A DNA stretch of 64,000 nucleotides from Opisthorchis felineus (lineage: Eukaryota; Platyhelminthes; Trematoda; Opisthorchiida; Opisthorchiidae): NCBI GenBank assembly GCA_004794785.1, contig SJOL01007149.1, positions 338,177 through 402,176 on the forward strand, in the 5' to 3' direction. The notes beneath the pieces are model-generated. The model had not been told where the DNA came from, did not search any database, and saw nothing but the letters and a program-made list of their open reading frames with translations. A program made the translations under genes and the position numbers. This document shows, in pieces, positions 1-12,918 of this stretch (the first letter of the stretch is position 1; each line of letters begins with the position of its first letter).

Positions 1-1199
1 CACACACGTTTTTTGAAACAATCATATACACATAAAACGTAAATTTCTCATTATTGCCTGATTACCAGTAGTCACAGCTAGCGCCTAATGGCTGTTTTTG
101 ACATGCATCATTCGCTTCTTGGAGCTGACAGCAGTGACTCGGTGACTGGCCACCCATACTCTTACCTTCCTGTTGAGTTGTGTTAGTAGATTCCAGTTAA
201 ACTATGGTTCTTATCCATTATCTCGGGAGCTGTTGCCCAACCGCTGTCATTCGTTTGTATTCTTTGGTGTTGCCAGACAAGCGACAACCGGGACAAGTCT
301 AATCCAGCTACAGAAAAACAACAACGGTGCTCTTTTATGGTTTTCCCAAATTAAAGGCCAGGCTCAGAACCACCGGCGATGGGCGATGCACCCGTGCTAC
401 TGGAGGGGTGGCGGGTATACGAACGCACCATGGTGCAACGTAACAGGGCGACCCTCCCTGCAGGGCGTACCCGTCCACCACACGAGGTTTTCATCCCTCG
501 TGCATGCTACCAGATCTGCAGGGTGACATGCCACCAAGCAGTCATAATTGCGGTTTGTGCATTATTGACAAAAAACTCCAGCTACCAGATATTTTATCCG
601 GTCCGGGGCAAGCCCGTCCAATATAGCAGCTCAGTAATTTCGAACAGGCAAGCGGCAATCGGCCACTGGAAGAGGCAAGTCGCGCAGACAAATGAAACGG
701 CAGCTTACTTTTTGGCCATGGGGGTAGAATGTAGATGTTCAGGGCCCGCGTACTATGGCTAAACGACGCCGAAGCGTTGGTGTGAACCGCCATATTGAGT
801 AGAGACGCACCACATTGTTATGTGTAGGTATGAATGAGTGGGCTGTCGAAACAAAAAGGTATTTCATTCTTTGCGCCTCTTCAGACCCACTATTTGATTT
901 GCGTGCACTGCATGTGGTCAGAGGATGCGGAGTGGTTCTGAACAGTGAGGATTTAAGGCTTCGGTTTGACTAAGTTTAGTTAAATCCGGTAACAGCAATG
1001 CACCACACATTAAATAGAGCTGACCGAGTTATTCAGGGATGGCACCAGGCTTGAATGTACTAGGGCTGTTTTGGCCGGGCACAGAGGCTTAAGGTGCAGA
1101 TGTTGTCCCAGGAGGAAAACGTTTGCATAAGAGATAGATACAATGGTGATTTATGGACAAGAACACTTGGGAGTGTAGTTGTCTCACTTGGGGGTTAAG
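1..1199. other. No recognised gene
   Basis: Open frames here (for example 173-526 and 379-762) overlap in several frames, lack family motifs and have no splice structure I trust. The stretch may be an older repeat or the edge of the CR1-like element's 3' flank. Confidence 0.4.
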
Positions 1200-1380
1200 G
1201 CTAGCGGGTTCAAACTGATAAATGTACATGCTTGGACAAAGTAATAGGGCAGTTCTTGTGAGGGCGCAAATTAGAAGGGTTTAGGGCCTGTTTCAAATAA
1301 AGTATTTAGTGTAAGCTGTGGTGCGAAAAGATGCTCGGCTCTCTCAATAGAAAGGTAAGAGTCGAGAGTCCTTCGAAAGT

Positions 1381-1974
1381 CTACATGAGATGATACAGTA
1401 CGGATATGGGAGGGGAGCTTGCTCCATAGTTCAGAATACAGGCAAAGAAAAAGTTTTGCCTAAAGACAGTTCGACAGGTCGACAGTGGGAGCAAAAATCC
1501 AGAGTTGCGGGTATTGTACGGAGGGCAGGAAAAAAATTCAGGACGGCAGTCGGCTATGTAGGTCCGATGGTATATTAGGCTATGCAGAAGGCCTAGGTTC
1601 AACCCAATGCGCCTCAGCCATAAAGGATCCAACCCAAGTGACAAACAGCAAAGACGATACGGCAGCGTGGATGACGCCGGAAACAAGGACTTAACGAAAG
1701 AGCGCTGCACGTTTTCCACAGCGTTCCGGCATGCCTACGAATACTGTGAAGCGAATTCAGGGCTGGATTCAAGAATGTTTCTAACAAACCGCTCGAAGAT
1801 GGCGATTAAACGTAACTTATTGCGGAAGGCTTGGCGAATGAAGGCGCGCAGCTTGCGGGCTTTGGCCACTCTGTACCAAGCATGTTGGGAAAAACTAAAC
1901 GCACAGGAATACCTAAGACCTAGGTCTCTCACTTCGGGAAGAGTAGGATTTGAGAGTACATTGAGAATAAGCAT
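1381..1974 (-). pseudogene. CR1-like ORF2, C-terminal thumb region
   Basis: The frame 1974-1735 (LRYSCAFSFSQHAWYRVAKA) and the frame 1719-1381 (RLCCLSLGLDPLWLRRIGLN, LLHSLIYHRTY, RNSGFLLPLSTCRT) form the region after the polymerase core. The second part resembles the RL-x-L-LxPLW-RR...LxxxHSLIY...R-S-FLLP pattern at the end of trematode CR1 ORF2. Both frames share phase and are separated by a stop at 1735. Confidence 0.75.
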
Positions 1975-3160
1975 CCCAGGAGGAGTCTGGAACCGATGTG
2001 AGAGGGCTTGGCATTTTTGTACGGCGAAAGACAGGAGTTAGAGGACCAGAGGGATAAGGAGTTCAGATCGGACTGAATGTCATCAAGAGTGGAAACAGAG
2101 TCACTGGCCCTAAACCTATAGGCTATCTTAATATCATCGGCGAACAGAAAAGGGGGACCATGGGTGATCGAATCAGCGACATTATTAATATATAGTAAGA
2201 ACAGTAGGGGCCAAGCACGCTGCCCCGAATAACTCCACTGGCGAAGGGAAGAGGTGATGAGAAATGATCCCCGATCTTGGTGACCTGGGTTCTCCCAGTG
2301 AGGTAGGAAGTGAACCATCACAGTGGTGGGTCACCAATCCCCGTAGATCGTAATTTGTTGTGGAGCGCATCGTAGGGGACTTGGTCAAACGCCTTGCGAA
2401 TATCAAGATAGATAAGAATAATACTCAGCCCGGCATCGTAGGCATACGAAATATGATTAAAGGAATCAACCTGACATGTGTCAGCAGACCGCGGTGTTAT
2501 AAACCCATACTGCCGATTGTTAAGGGTCTTGGTGGTGAGCAGGTAATCCGTGACGGGGACTTTGATTAGGCGCTCAAGGGTACGGGAGAGCAGGCAAGTA
2601 TGGTGGATGCTACGATAGCTGGCTGGAGCGGTTCGTGGGCCTGACTTATAGAGTGGTACAATGGTGGAATGCTTCCACTGACTTGGAACTGTGCCAGTGA
2701 TAAGGGAGATGTTGAAGAGATTAAGGATGAGGGTGGAGATGTCCGGGCCACCAGCTTTTAGGATGAGCGAAGGGATACCGTCAGAGCCTGGGAAACTGGA
2801 GTCTCTAAGGTGGACAAGTGAGGATGTTAAGTCAAACAAACTAACTGAGAGTTTGTTGAGGGAAGGGTTTGTCCCGTCAACAGATGTGGTCACTTCGGAA
2901 CCAGATGGGGAGAGATGAGTAGATAGGGTCGTCGCGGAGGGAACATAGCAGCTGGCGAAGTAAGAGTTTAAGGATTCTACAATATCAGCAGAGTCAGAAA
3001 GAGGCTTCCCGTCAGCCACAATATTTAGAATTGCAGATGAATTAGAGAAGCAACGCCTGCGAAAGAGGCGCCCCAGCATCTTGGATTGAAGAGTATGGGT
3101 TACGGTGGTAGTTTCCTCGCGCTTTTCAAGAGGTAGTTTGGCAGTGGTAATCTCAGTCAT
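1929..3160 (-). pseudogene. CR1-like ORF2, reverse transcriptase part
   Basis: The reverse transcriptase copies the element RNA at the nicked target. Visible are IVPLYKSGPRTAPASYRSI (fingers), SADTCQVDSF, LIYLDIRKAFDQVPYDAL (first catalytic Asp) and, after a frame change near 2320, PLLFLLYINN and FLFADDIKIA (the FADD catalytic box at about 2140-2151). Catalytic residues are intact but split over two frames, so no full-length enzyme can be made. The usual VPQGS box before PLLFLLYINN is degraded. Confidence 0.88.
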
Positions 3161-3229
3161 GAGTTTTTTATTAGAATAAGGAGTGAGAGATCATGGGATC
3201 CACGGAAGAGCCTACGATACTTCCTAAGT

Positions 3230-4357
3230 TTATGTCCTAAAGAGGATAATCGTCTGGCTGGACGACAACCAAAAACAGGAAGCTCTTCTGGGAGCAACTA
3301 GGCAAAGTGCTGAAAGTACATTGCCGTGAAAAATGTTGGCCACGCTTTGCGTGTCAAGAGGGAGAAAGTATTCGTCCCAAGTTTTGTGGCGCAACGAGAC
3401 TGCAAGGGCTTCAAGGATGGCAGGGGAAAGGATGAAGGAGCTTAAGGGGAGAGGATTAGGAGAAGTTTGAGTACTCGTCCAGCTGCAAGTGACAATAAAA
3501 TGGTCGCTATCAGGGAACTTCGGGCCAACTGCAGCAGTGGGACGCAGATAACCGTTGACAAGGGCAATGTCCAGGGTGTGGGGACCGCGTGTTGGATGCC
3601 TTACAAGCTGGGACCAGCCTTCGACATCAAGTTGGGCAAGCAGAGGCGAAAGGCGCAAAGGGGATTTTTGTTCGGACCATGAGATCTCAGGAAGGTTGAA
3701 ATCACCAACGATTAATTTGTTTGGGTGAGGTAGAGCTTGGGTGTGGGGAAGAAGCGTGGACAGTTGGTTAATCGAGCTAGCTGAATGTGGAGGGGGCATG
3801 TATAAACACCCGAGGATGAACGGCGGGTTAGCCCGACAGGCAGAAAGCCAAACAGAGTCTGGAGTGCCCGTCAGTAATGGATCGTCAATGTGGGAGACTT
3901 CCATTTCAGTTCTGGAGTATATGCGGCAGCCACCACCACGGCGGCGGGAACGATCAGAACGAAAGATAGTGCATCCCGGAAGAGAGATAAGAGCATCAGG
4001 CGTGCTAGGAAAGAGCCACGTCTCAGTGATGCATATGAAGGTTGGACAAGCTATAGTGGAGATAGCTTGGATGTAGTGCAATTTAGTTAAGAGAGACCGG
4101 GTGTTGATTAGATTGACAGAAATAGTACTAGCTGGATAAGAGGACGTGGGTTGGGTGGCCATTAAAAAGTTGGTAGGCCCGGGGAGGTGAGTATGGAATG
4201 GAATAAGGACAAGGGAATCGGGAGTTCTCGAATTGGTGGGTGAGGTAGGGTCAGTAAAAGATGCGTGAGAATGAGATGCTGGGACGTACCGTGATTGGTA
4301 CGGAGACAGAGATTGGGTGGCGGTGCAGACCGCGGAGCTCTGTGGACAATGGGTCAC
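3230..4357 (-). pseudogene. CR1-like ORF2, endonuclease part
   Basis: The frame encodes the exonuclease-endonuclease-phosphatase fold of non-LTR elements, which nicks the target DNA. Visible motifs in order are NLINTRSLLTKL, FICITETWL (catalytic Glu), RGGGCRIYSR, LGCLYMPPP, LIVGDFNLPEISW (catalytic Asp and Asn), TLDIALV and PDSDHFIVTC (catalytic Asp-His). All key residues of the fold appear present. The frame closes with a stop at 3230; the reverse transcriptase resumes in the same frame at 3160, so this stop is an inactivating change within ORF2. Confidence 0.88.
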
Positions 4358-4377
4358 AGGCTGGGTCGAGTAATCTC

Positions 4378-6473
4378 TTATAACAGTGCCATCAACAGCA
4401 CCAGATGATGGTGGCAGTTGAACAGTAATAGTGGAATTAGGTCACGCAAGATGGATGGGTGAGTGCAGTGTTCAAGAAAGAGGAATTGAGTGGGTGTGAC
4501 AGGGGCATTAAAAGGGCAGGAGGATCTGTCTTGTGATGCCTTCAGCACTGAATCGTGGGAGGGGCGGAGGGTACGGTCTGGGCTGAACTGAGCTAATTGG
4601 AGGAGATGATATAAGAGGCTCATAGTAAGAAATGCAAGATAAGGGGAGGGGGCAGGGTGCAGCGAGGAAGCTGGTGGTGTAATCAAACTCTCTGAGAAGT
4701 GGGCTATATTGGGGGTGAAAAGGAGTCCTCTGCGTTGGTTGTAGTGGGAGAGGCTTTATAATGGGAAGACGAGATACAGTAAAAGGTCGTAGGGGTGGAG
4801 CTGTACGTGGCCTCGGAAGAGGCGGGGGCTGTGGTGGAGCAGATAGTTGCCGAAAAGGGGTCCCAGGCGAATAATATGCGGGTTGCCAGGGGGCGGAGCT
4901 TGACAGGGACTAAGATTAAGTAAAGACGTTTGCGGGTTAGCGACCCTGCCAAGGACCAGGTTTGCATGGTGTGGGGGACCACAGGTGTATTGATGTACCA
5001 TGCGGGGTTTAGTCAGGCTTGTAGACGAAGGGCAGAGAGCAGGAACTCGGGGAGCTAGTGTGGGAGAAAGCGTTATGTTACGAGGCTTTAACAGCAGGTG
5101 TTTGAGCCCGAGGAAGCGCTTTGGTGGAGAGAAGCGGAGTGTCATTAGGTCAGGGGGTCTGGGGCACGGGACTGTGCTTTCGCTTACGATTGCAGCGCCA
5201 GTTAAGGGCTGGTGAGATACCGCACCTGTCATATCAGCGGTGAATTTTGTTGGCGCGGTTGCGGACAGAGGCTGCATGGGTAGGCGTCCAATAGTAGAAG
5301 TGGAGGGTTCATGGTCGTGAGCATGAGGTGCGGGGCTGAAGGTCGTCAAGCAGGTTTGTGTGTCACCTGGACACAAGTCAGCATTACAGTCTTGCGAGCA
5401 TAGGCGAGAAGCGACTCCAGGATAATGAAGGTCAGGGAGGGGATCAGTGCTGGATCATGGAGATTTTTCGGATAGCACTTTACTTCCAGCACTTGGAGGG
5501 GGAGCTGGAAGTTCGACCAGTTTATAACTGGCTACATTGTTGTCGGGGGCGTCTTCGAGTCCAACGGTTTGGTAGTTATCAGTGGCGGACTCTAGAGATA
5601 TGCGGAGTAGATTTTCCGGGAGCTGCCTTTGCAGACGGGTACGAGCAGCTTCGACTTTGACGGTTTGGAATGCTGTATCCGTTTGATGGTTACCAGTAGT
5701 CGCCTCTAGAGGAGTAAATTCCTTGTGAGCTGTCTTTGTAGTCGAGTGCAGGCAGCTTTGACCTTTACGGTCTGGAGTGTTTGGGTAGATGACAGAAGGG
5801 CCCGGGATGTTAACAGGCACGTTGCATAGTTTTCGTCTCTGAATTGCATTAGCATTGGGCAACACAAGGATGGCTTCGACTTCCGCAGCCGTCGAGCTGT
5901 CTCATGCACGTTACATGCTGTCAGGATGGCAGCTTTCGTGCGTTCCACCGGGATGCGATCGGGAGCATTGTATATCAATACCTGTTTACGGCATTCCATA
6001 CGCCGACTAATCCCGGAGGCGAGTGTGCCAATAAGGACTGACGCTGTTGCAAGATCTGATGGATCACAAGTTGCATCAGAGGTTAGAAGCCAGACAAGTG
6101 GTTGCGTGCTGCGGTAGGATACTATTACGCTCTCCATCTTATGCACACGAGCAATGAAATTTGCCAGGTCAGTGTAGAGCTGAGATTCATTTGGTAAAAA
6201 GGAGGGAAGACAGCTACTGAGTGAGGCAGGAAGGGAAATGTCAGTAAGTATAGCTGAGAAGCCTGAATTCAATTGGGGCACTCTATCGACCGGCCTTGAG
6301 GAGTGGTGAGGTTGAGTGCTGAGCCTTTTGCATGCAAGGCGCTTCTTTGGACACAATGAGGGGAAAGATGATAAGGAATCAGGGTCTAGCAACCACTTAG
6401 AGGAAGATGGGAGTGGCAGCATTATCCAATTCGATGTAGGTAGTAGTTTGCCTCGCTGGAATGGTGCTGGCAA
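4378..6473 (-). pseudogene. CR1-like ORF1 remnant
   Basis: Open frames at 6473-5706, 5865-5455, 5376-4756 and 4686-4378 make up the zone where CR1 elements carry ORF1. The best-preserved part contains MECRKQVLIYNAPDR, TKAAILTACNVHE and RRLRKSKPSLCCPML, which reads like the RNA-recognition fold often found in ORF1 proteins; that is inference from pattern. A basic, leucine-rich unit (TVKVxAAxTRLQRQL) occurs twice in tandem at about 5610-5790. The rest is Ser/Pro-rich with no domain I recognise. Confidence 0.55.
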
Positions 6474-6540
6474 GCCTATAACTCAGGGAAGCCTAATCAG
6501 GCGGGATAGGGTCGGAGGGATAGTTGAGTGCGACCAAAGA

Positions 6541-9500
6541 TGAGATGTCGCAAACTGGTAGCTAAGTGCTACACTAGAAGTAAGTAAAACGCTAAGGCGG
6601 GGCTGGGGTCCAAAAAATATTTTTACAACACCTGACCTTGAGATTCAAGCAGGGACTATCTGAGTATGTTAACCAAGTTTTCTATTCGGGACGCAGGAGG
6701 GACGTAATTCGCATTGAGCGTGTCCAACGAGGTACCACGAAAATTGTTGCCGGCCATGTATGAATCAGCGAATGAATCCTAAAAATTATTATACACGCTT
6801 AACAAGTGCTGCAGTAAAAATCCCTTAAGTGACTACCACAGGTCTTTTTTCTAAAGATAAAACCTACAATGATGGGGTCTTTCATTCTAAATGGAGGGGT
6901 CTGGAATAAGCGCAGTAAGACTCAATACGATACGAACGGTGCAAAAAGCTTAGCAAAATGTTCCGATCCAACACTGAACGGTTCGCAGCGCGACCGTTGC
7001 TCCTTCTACGAAGAAATACTGGTTCCGGTTAACTTTTGAAGTAGTATCGAGCTAAACATTGGAGACTTGATAATCTAGAGCAAAACCTCCGTTGTAGTTG
7101 CTGAAGTTTAGAATTCTAGCCAGGTCCCTGACGGGACAGATTTCAAAAATGCAACCCGAAGTGTCAACACCATCCCAATGTAAGACAACAGAATGCTAAC
7201 GCTTTAAGAATGATGCTATTGCACAGTCAGATTGTTTCACATGGTACGCAATATCAGAAACACTGGTTTTGCTCAATCGCAACCTTTGTGGTGGTTTCCA
7301 GTGATGGGTCCTTGAGTGGACTTAGAATGCTCTTAAGTGTCGTCCCATGCAGGAGGATCCACAAGTGAGGGAATAGTATAGTGGTCTGGGTACCCAAAAA
7401 GCTAGTTTACCAGGAGTGGGTGGTAAAGTAATAAATATAATTACACTGAATTGAGTACACAATGATAAATAGGACCGAATGGAACAGACTCAATAAGAAT
7501 TGTTCTCTTTGAAAGAGCTCTTCGTTTGCCCAGGTCAGTGGATAAATAATAATCCGATCGTGGATGTCTAGGGGTCTTCTTCTGAACGACTGTCACATGC
7601 AAAAAACTCCGAAGATAGTATGAAATGTTTTGGTACCAGAATTAGCACATGAAACTCGCGAGTGACAGCTGTAAAATCGAGCGAAGTCAGAAGTGAAATT
7701 CGAAGCACGTGACCAAGCCTTTATTGTATGTAAATTGTACAGATGCGCGTTTTTGAGGTTTTGCGTATTCAAACAAAAAACGTTTATGTAACTGACGAAA
7801 TACATAATGTTACAATGAAAGCAAAAGGAAGGTACAAAACGCCACAATATTCGGGAAGACCTACAGCTGTTATTAAACCATTCTGCAATAGCCAATGTGA
7901 CGTCTTGTTTCTCATCTGAATCAGTTTTTCCCAGTTCACGTTGCTCAGATCAGCTCAAATCTTGAACACTGTCACTGTCGAACAAATCAAGCAAGCCGTT
8001 GTGGCGAGATTTCGATAAACTCATCAGCGAAGATTGCACTAGTCCTAATGGATGTATGGAGTTTTCTTACGCTCCAGTCAGGCAACTCCTCCCTACATCT
8101 TATCAAACTGGCCACACAGTGAAGATGACAATGGGTGTGGGTATCTATGTACCCTAACGGACCCCCAAATCGGATATCACGTTAAGTTCAGTGAGTTTAA
8201 AGAAATGGTTTGAGACTTTCCTCCTACAACCAGTAGATCTCATGACACCGACCGGCAAACATTATGTCGTTGTGGTGCTCCTAAACAGTTTGACTGTGGA
8301 ACCAAGATCATGAGTTCTATTCTGCCGGAACAATGCTGGATGTTGGGAGTGGATGCCGCACCATCCACGCAACAAAACCGTAAAGTCTACGGAGTAGAAC
8401 TTGAACCACCGAAATCAGATCATTCCGACGTACACGCTGGCCAGCTAGGTTGCTCGCCATATATTTAGTTCACGATCTCCAATCCTGTAAGCCCAAGGAT
8501 GGAAACCTGACTCCCAACTAATGTAAAGTTACGCTGTACGCAGCATTTGAGAGCGTCAAGCCTAGAGCGCGTGCGCCATACGCCTTGAGTGAAATGACCA
8601 CTTCACGGCTCAGGAGAGCGTCTGCAGGTGAAACATTACTAGCACTTGGTGAGAAAAGGATGGGGACTGTCACACCAAACCGAAAAAGGGTCTAAATAGC
8701 CGAACACGAGGGACATGCCTCCAAATGTGTCTGGCGGACTGGTACCATCTCTGTGGCTAAACTTCAACCTGTTAGATCCCTTTAATTAGGCCGTCCTTTC
8801 CGGGAGCAACGTTAGATTTATAAAGGCCAGTGAAAGGGTAAAAACGGTGATTACGAGAGAGCGGGAGTGTACATGTGATTGATGGTCAGATTTGAACAGT
8901 AGCCTGAATAAGGAAGACCATGATTCACTTTCGCGGAGAAGCAGAAGCTTTCTCAACACAAAGTATCCGAAGGCCGCTAATTAAAAGCAAACCCAAATAA
9001 AGTGCGGAGAACCTATGGCGTCTTAGGAATTGAGAATTTTTCGGTAAGTCAGTCTATTCTGGCTACACTTTCCAGTCATATGTTGCTGATGGCTTTCTGT
9101 TTACGTGAGCAACTTTTCAAGGTTACCGATCACCGCTGATTCGCATGTGATTACTGGTTTATGAGGTGAAGCACGAAATCAAATGGTAGCATATTCTAAA
9201 GGTCCGCCGTGTTCTTCAAATGTCAGTCATAAAAGTTTCAACGTAAGCTCCACCCAGGTGAATACTTGAGTAACATATGGATCCGTTATGCTCCTCATAT
9301 GAGTTTGTCCACCGAAACTCAGCGAAAGAAATTTTTTGCAACGTTCGCCAAGCCTGCAGTATAATAATAACTCCATATATAGTCCAAATGTAATGCAAAA
9401 ATATGCATCTCCTTGGAAGATAACAATGTTCAGTTATGTGCCACTAGTCAGGAGATAATGTAGCTTTATCAGTTTGACTGCGCGTGAATTAGCACCACCC

Positions 9501-10156
9501 CGGTAAGAGATCATTCCCCTCGAAAAGCATGAGTCAACTAAGCTCGATTACGTCTTAAAGCGCAACGCGATTTCCGGAGACCGTCAGCCATTGCTTTTCA
9601 CCTTGATAACTGAACGTTTTGTCGCTTGCCTTGACTACCTATACTGACTGTTGGGCCCGTACCTATACACGCCGCTGATAATAAGGCCTCAACCATAAAT
9701 GATGACCTGATCCAAAGACCAAAGACGGCCCTTCATACGCATACATGTTGTCCGTCTACGACGCCCACACCTGAAAATTACACCACGGCCTTTGGCGAAT
9801 TATATGTTTTCATTTATTGGTTGCATCTATACAGACGAAATGGGGAGTCACTCAAGTTCCTGTATTCCGGAATCCGATTTCAGTCGACAGGGATTCCGAA
9901 AGGAAAAATACATAATTAATCACATTTCGCGTGCACCTTCGGCAACATCACTGAGAACTCATAACTTAACAAAGTTATAGAGGACAACTCATGAAGTACC
10001 TAATAAATCTCGTTGTCGAAAATGCACGGTCGGTGTCCACGCTTAAGTTGGAGCAAAGTTGAAGCCAGCAGCAGCAAGGTCAGGTGTGACCCTGAAAAGA
10101 GCCTGGAAGGCATTCACTCCGTGCGAAATCAGAAGAAATCATCGTCATTCTGGGAT
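6541..10156. other. Unassigned DNA, no gene seen
   Basis: Few open frames over 60 codons occur (7593-7895, 9216-9398, 9792-9980, 10013-10327), and none carries a recognisable motif. No repeat matching the other elements of the window was noticed. Confidence 0.4.
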
Positions 10157-10206
10157 TCAGAAGCAAGGTCTAGGACATATTTGCTGGTAATTAGTTTTCA
10201 ACTTAC

Positions 10207-10418
10207 CAGTCTCCATCTGCTCCGAAGTTTTACAGAAGAGTTTTATTGCGACAGCCTCACGGAACACGTTCGGCCAGGATTCCACTGGCCCCTCGATGCA
10301 GGCATCATAGCATGCCCTCTTGCTTGATCGCTTGATGGACCGCCAGGTGCGTTTGCCCAACAGACCGGCGACAAAATAAAATGGCATCATTGATGCGTGC
10401 GCACTCATCAGTTGGACA
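10207..10418 (-). other. Candidate exon of an unidentified gene
   Basis: A minus-strand open frame runs between acceptor-like GCAACAG and a strong donor GTAAGT at 10201-10206. The predicted peptide contains SVQLMSAHASMMPFYFVAGL, CYDACIEGPVESW and FREAVAIKLFCKTSEQMET. The GC-rich third positions and the exact fit between splice signals suggest coding use, but I recognise no family and no neighbouring exon joins it in phase. Confidence 0.3.
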
Positions 10419-11589
10419 CTGTTGCGGAAATTTACCAACCCGCGATGCGCATGAACGACCCACTTAAGAGTAATTTAGAGCTGCTGGTAATGAGGCCTTA
10501 TCTATGCGTGATAGCCTGACGCGCTGTATATGTATATGTAGCCATAGTGAAGATCTGGCGAGTGAGTGGGTACTTGGTGTCAGATGTGCTCCTTCAGAGC
10601 ACTAAATCCTAACTTCACTCTATTTCTACTTTCTGATACTGATACCCTTTAGTTTAATAGAAACAACGGCTCCGTCGTCCTCATCATAACTTGTAACCAT
10701 CTCATACCTAACCGCGGTAGCGGTCTCATCAACCAGGGCTCATTCCTATGAACCTGATCATCAGCTTCCGTGCTTACGTTTGTAAACCGACTATTTTGTG
10801 GTCTATAACATCAGGTTATAGTTAGAAATGCTTCTACACTTTAGACAGATCTAACAACTCGAAAGCCGCTCGCTATTTTAAACCACACTGAGGCTCAACC
10901 CACGTACAGGTAACATACATCACCGAATTAGAGCACACGCCGTCTCTTTCCCCTAAGCGTTCGCTGGGACTTGGCTCCCCATAATCCATCCCCTCAATGC
11001 GCCTTGCCTGCCCATCTACATTTGTCCTACCTGATCGGTTCTATAGGTCGCTACTCAGCCCTGAACATTCACAACCCTTCTCGTATCATGTTCGCACCTC
11101 TTCTCTCTGCCGATGCGAAAGGCTGAATGGCTGACAACTCTGCTTTCAACTGCATTCCCTCCTCCCAAAGACATTTTCTACCATATGCTGAAACTCGTAC
11201 GCAGCCTTCTGTAATGGAGACAGGAGAAAACTTTTGTCGAGCGTCCGTGCCGACGGTTTAAGTTTACCCTGGTTGTAGCATATATCTCGGGTGATCCTCC
11301 TGTGAATCCAAAACATCATTTGTGGCAGGGAAAAAACTGGTGTCTCCTGTGAGCTAACAGACTCACTAATTGCACGCGTTGTGACGTTTCCGACGCAGTT
11401 CGTTCTGCGAAGTCTCTACGCTCTTCCTCAGGCTTTAACTGCACCCTTGTCACCTCATCGGCCAAACAAGCGAAATCACCATTCTCCTCACGTTTTCCCC
11501 CCGATCTCTTGTCCCTGCATGCTTCGAACTATTAATTTATCTAGACTCACCCAACTTCCAGGATTAATTACCAACTTTCCGCGCGGTAC

Positions 11590-11709
11590 CTGATATCAGA
11601 AAGCCATCCATATCCCCAGTCGGCATGCTAATGTTCACTGTAGCCCCTAGCTCTGCTGCTCCTTCACCCGATTCCTGAATGAGGGTTACTGAACCGTTCC
11701 AAACGCTGT
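11590..11709 (-). other. Second candidate exon, unidentified
   Basis: A minus-strand frame follows acceptor-like CATCTCAG and stops at a GTACCG donor. It reads SVWNGSVTLIQESGEGAAEL, GATVNISMPTGDMDG and FLIS. Its intron phase (in 1, out 1) does not join the candidate at 10207-10418 directly (in 2). No family is recognised. Confidence 0.22.
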
Positions 11710-12912
11710 CTGAGATGGCACGATTCAATGTATGATGACCCCACCTCCCCATATGCTTGCCAGAAAACAATCCCTTTTACAAAAGCTGCCTACGAAGCCA
11801 CGTACGCATCAACCAAGATTTAGGGAACCGTCTACTCACACTGCTCTTTCTACCCAGATTCACGGCTGACTACGTAACTACATAACACCAAAAAGTCTAA
11901 ATAGACTTCCGGATTAAATACCATTCCCGTCTATTTATATTCATATATTTTCATATTTTCAGGTCTGAAATACGGGTAACAATAGATTTTCTAGTTTGAG
12001 CTGACCGAGAAAACCGGTCCACTTTGACAAACCAGCGGCAATAGTAGAACTTTAGAGTGTCGTAAGCCCTGGACACTAAACGCTCTAACCTCGTGCTAGG
12101 CGGAATTCCACATGGATCCTGCTTTACTGACCGCAGTTAGGCGCTGCTACGGCAGAGAAGCCTAGCCCGCACAAGATTGGCCAAAAGTTCGGGACGCTTG
12201 CCGGTCCGGCCACAAGCCAAGATCCGATTGGTCGAAAGCCTGGACTCAACAGCCAACCATAACCCAGTATTGGCCGAATGCCGGTTGTCAATGGCGCATC
12301 CAGAAGGCGTCAGAATTTCCAGAAGGTTGTCGCCGCTTACATTATATATATGACGCGCTGTACAAGTGTTCTTGACTTCGTTTTGGGTGTTACTATACCT
12401 TGTGCATCTTTGGTGGTTGTTTTGACGTGAACGCTAGCTTGGGAGGCTGAGACCGAGAACTAAGCTGAGGAAAATACCGTCACTACACCTCGGAGATGTT
12501 ATTTTACAAATGTTTCCTACTAAATGGTGACAGAAATAAGAAAACGGTACTCAACAAAAGACTGATTTTGCTGTTGTTTCACGGTTAATGTGAGGAAAGT
12601 GTCAAAGGCACGCCGGCTTAGTTACGACACATTAGTTCAAAAAGTATTTCTCGATGTTCCTGCAATCTAAGGACTTCACAGGACGGACTTAACCACAACC
12701 GAAGGTCGTAAATCGTGAAAGAAGAGGATAAATAGTTGTCAAACAGCGATTCGCTGATCTTCTCGCTTTACCTATTACTTTTCAATAAATAGTGCATTCT
12801 CCAAGAAGCTTTTTTCGACGGTTCCTCAGAATCAGTAAATGATTTACACATGACAACCCATGTTCACGTACTAAATTTGAGGAAAAAATGAGTGAAAGGT
12901 GTTCTTTCGTCA

Positions 12913-12918
12913 TTTAAT
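12913..12918 (-). promoter_or_regulatory. Possible poly(A) signal ATTAAA of the dynein gene
   Basis: No AATAAA was seen on the minus strand in the 400 bases after the stop. ATTAAA at this position is the first common variant downstream. This is a guess from motif position only. Confidence 0.2.

Larger units (their letters stand above)
1200..6540 (-). mobile_element. CR1-like LINE, nearly full length but inactivated
   Basis: Read on the minus strand, the element has an ORF1 region (about 6473-4378), an apurinic-type endonuclease (4357-3230), a reverse transcriptase (3160-1929), a C-terminal thumb region (1974-1381) and a 3' untranslated tail of roughly 180 bases. Order and motifs match the CR1 group of non-LTR retrotransposons common in trematodes. 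ORF2 is broken by an in-frame stop at 3230, a frame change near 2320, another frame change near 1950 and a stop at 1735. The exact ends are not defined because no flanking duplication was recognised. Confidence 0.85.
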
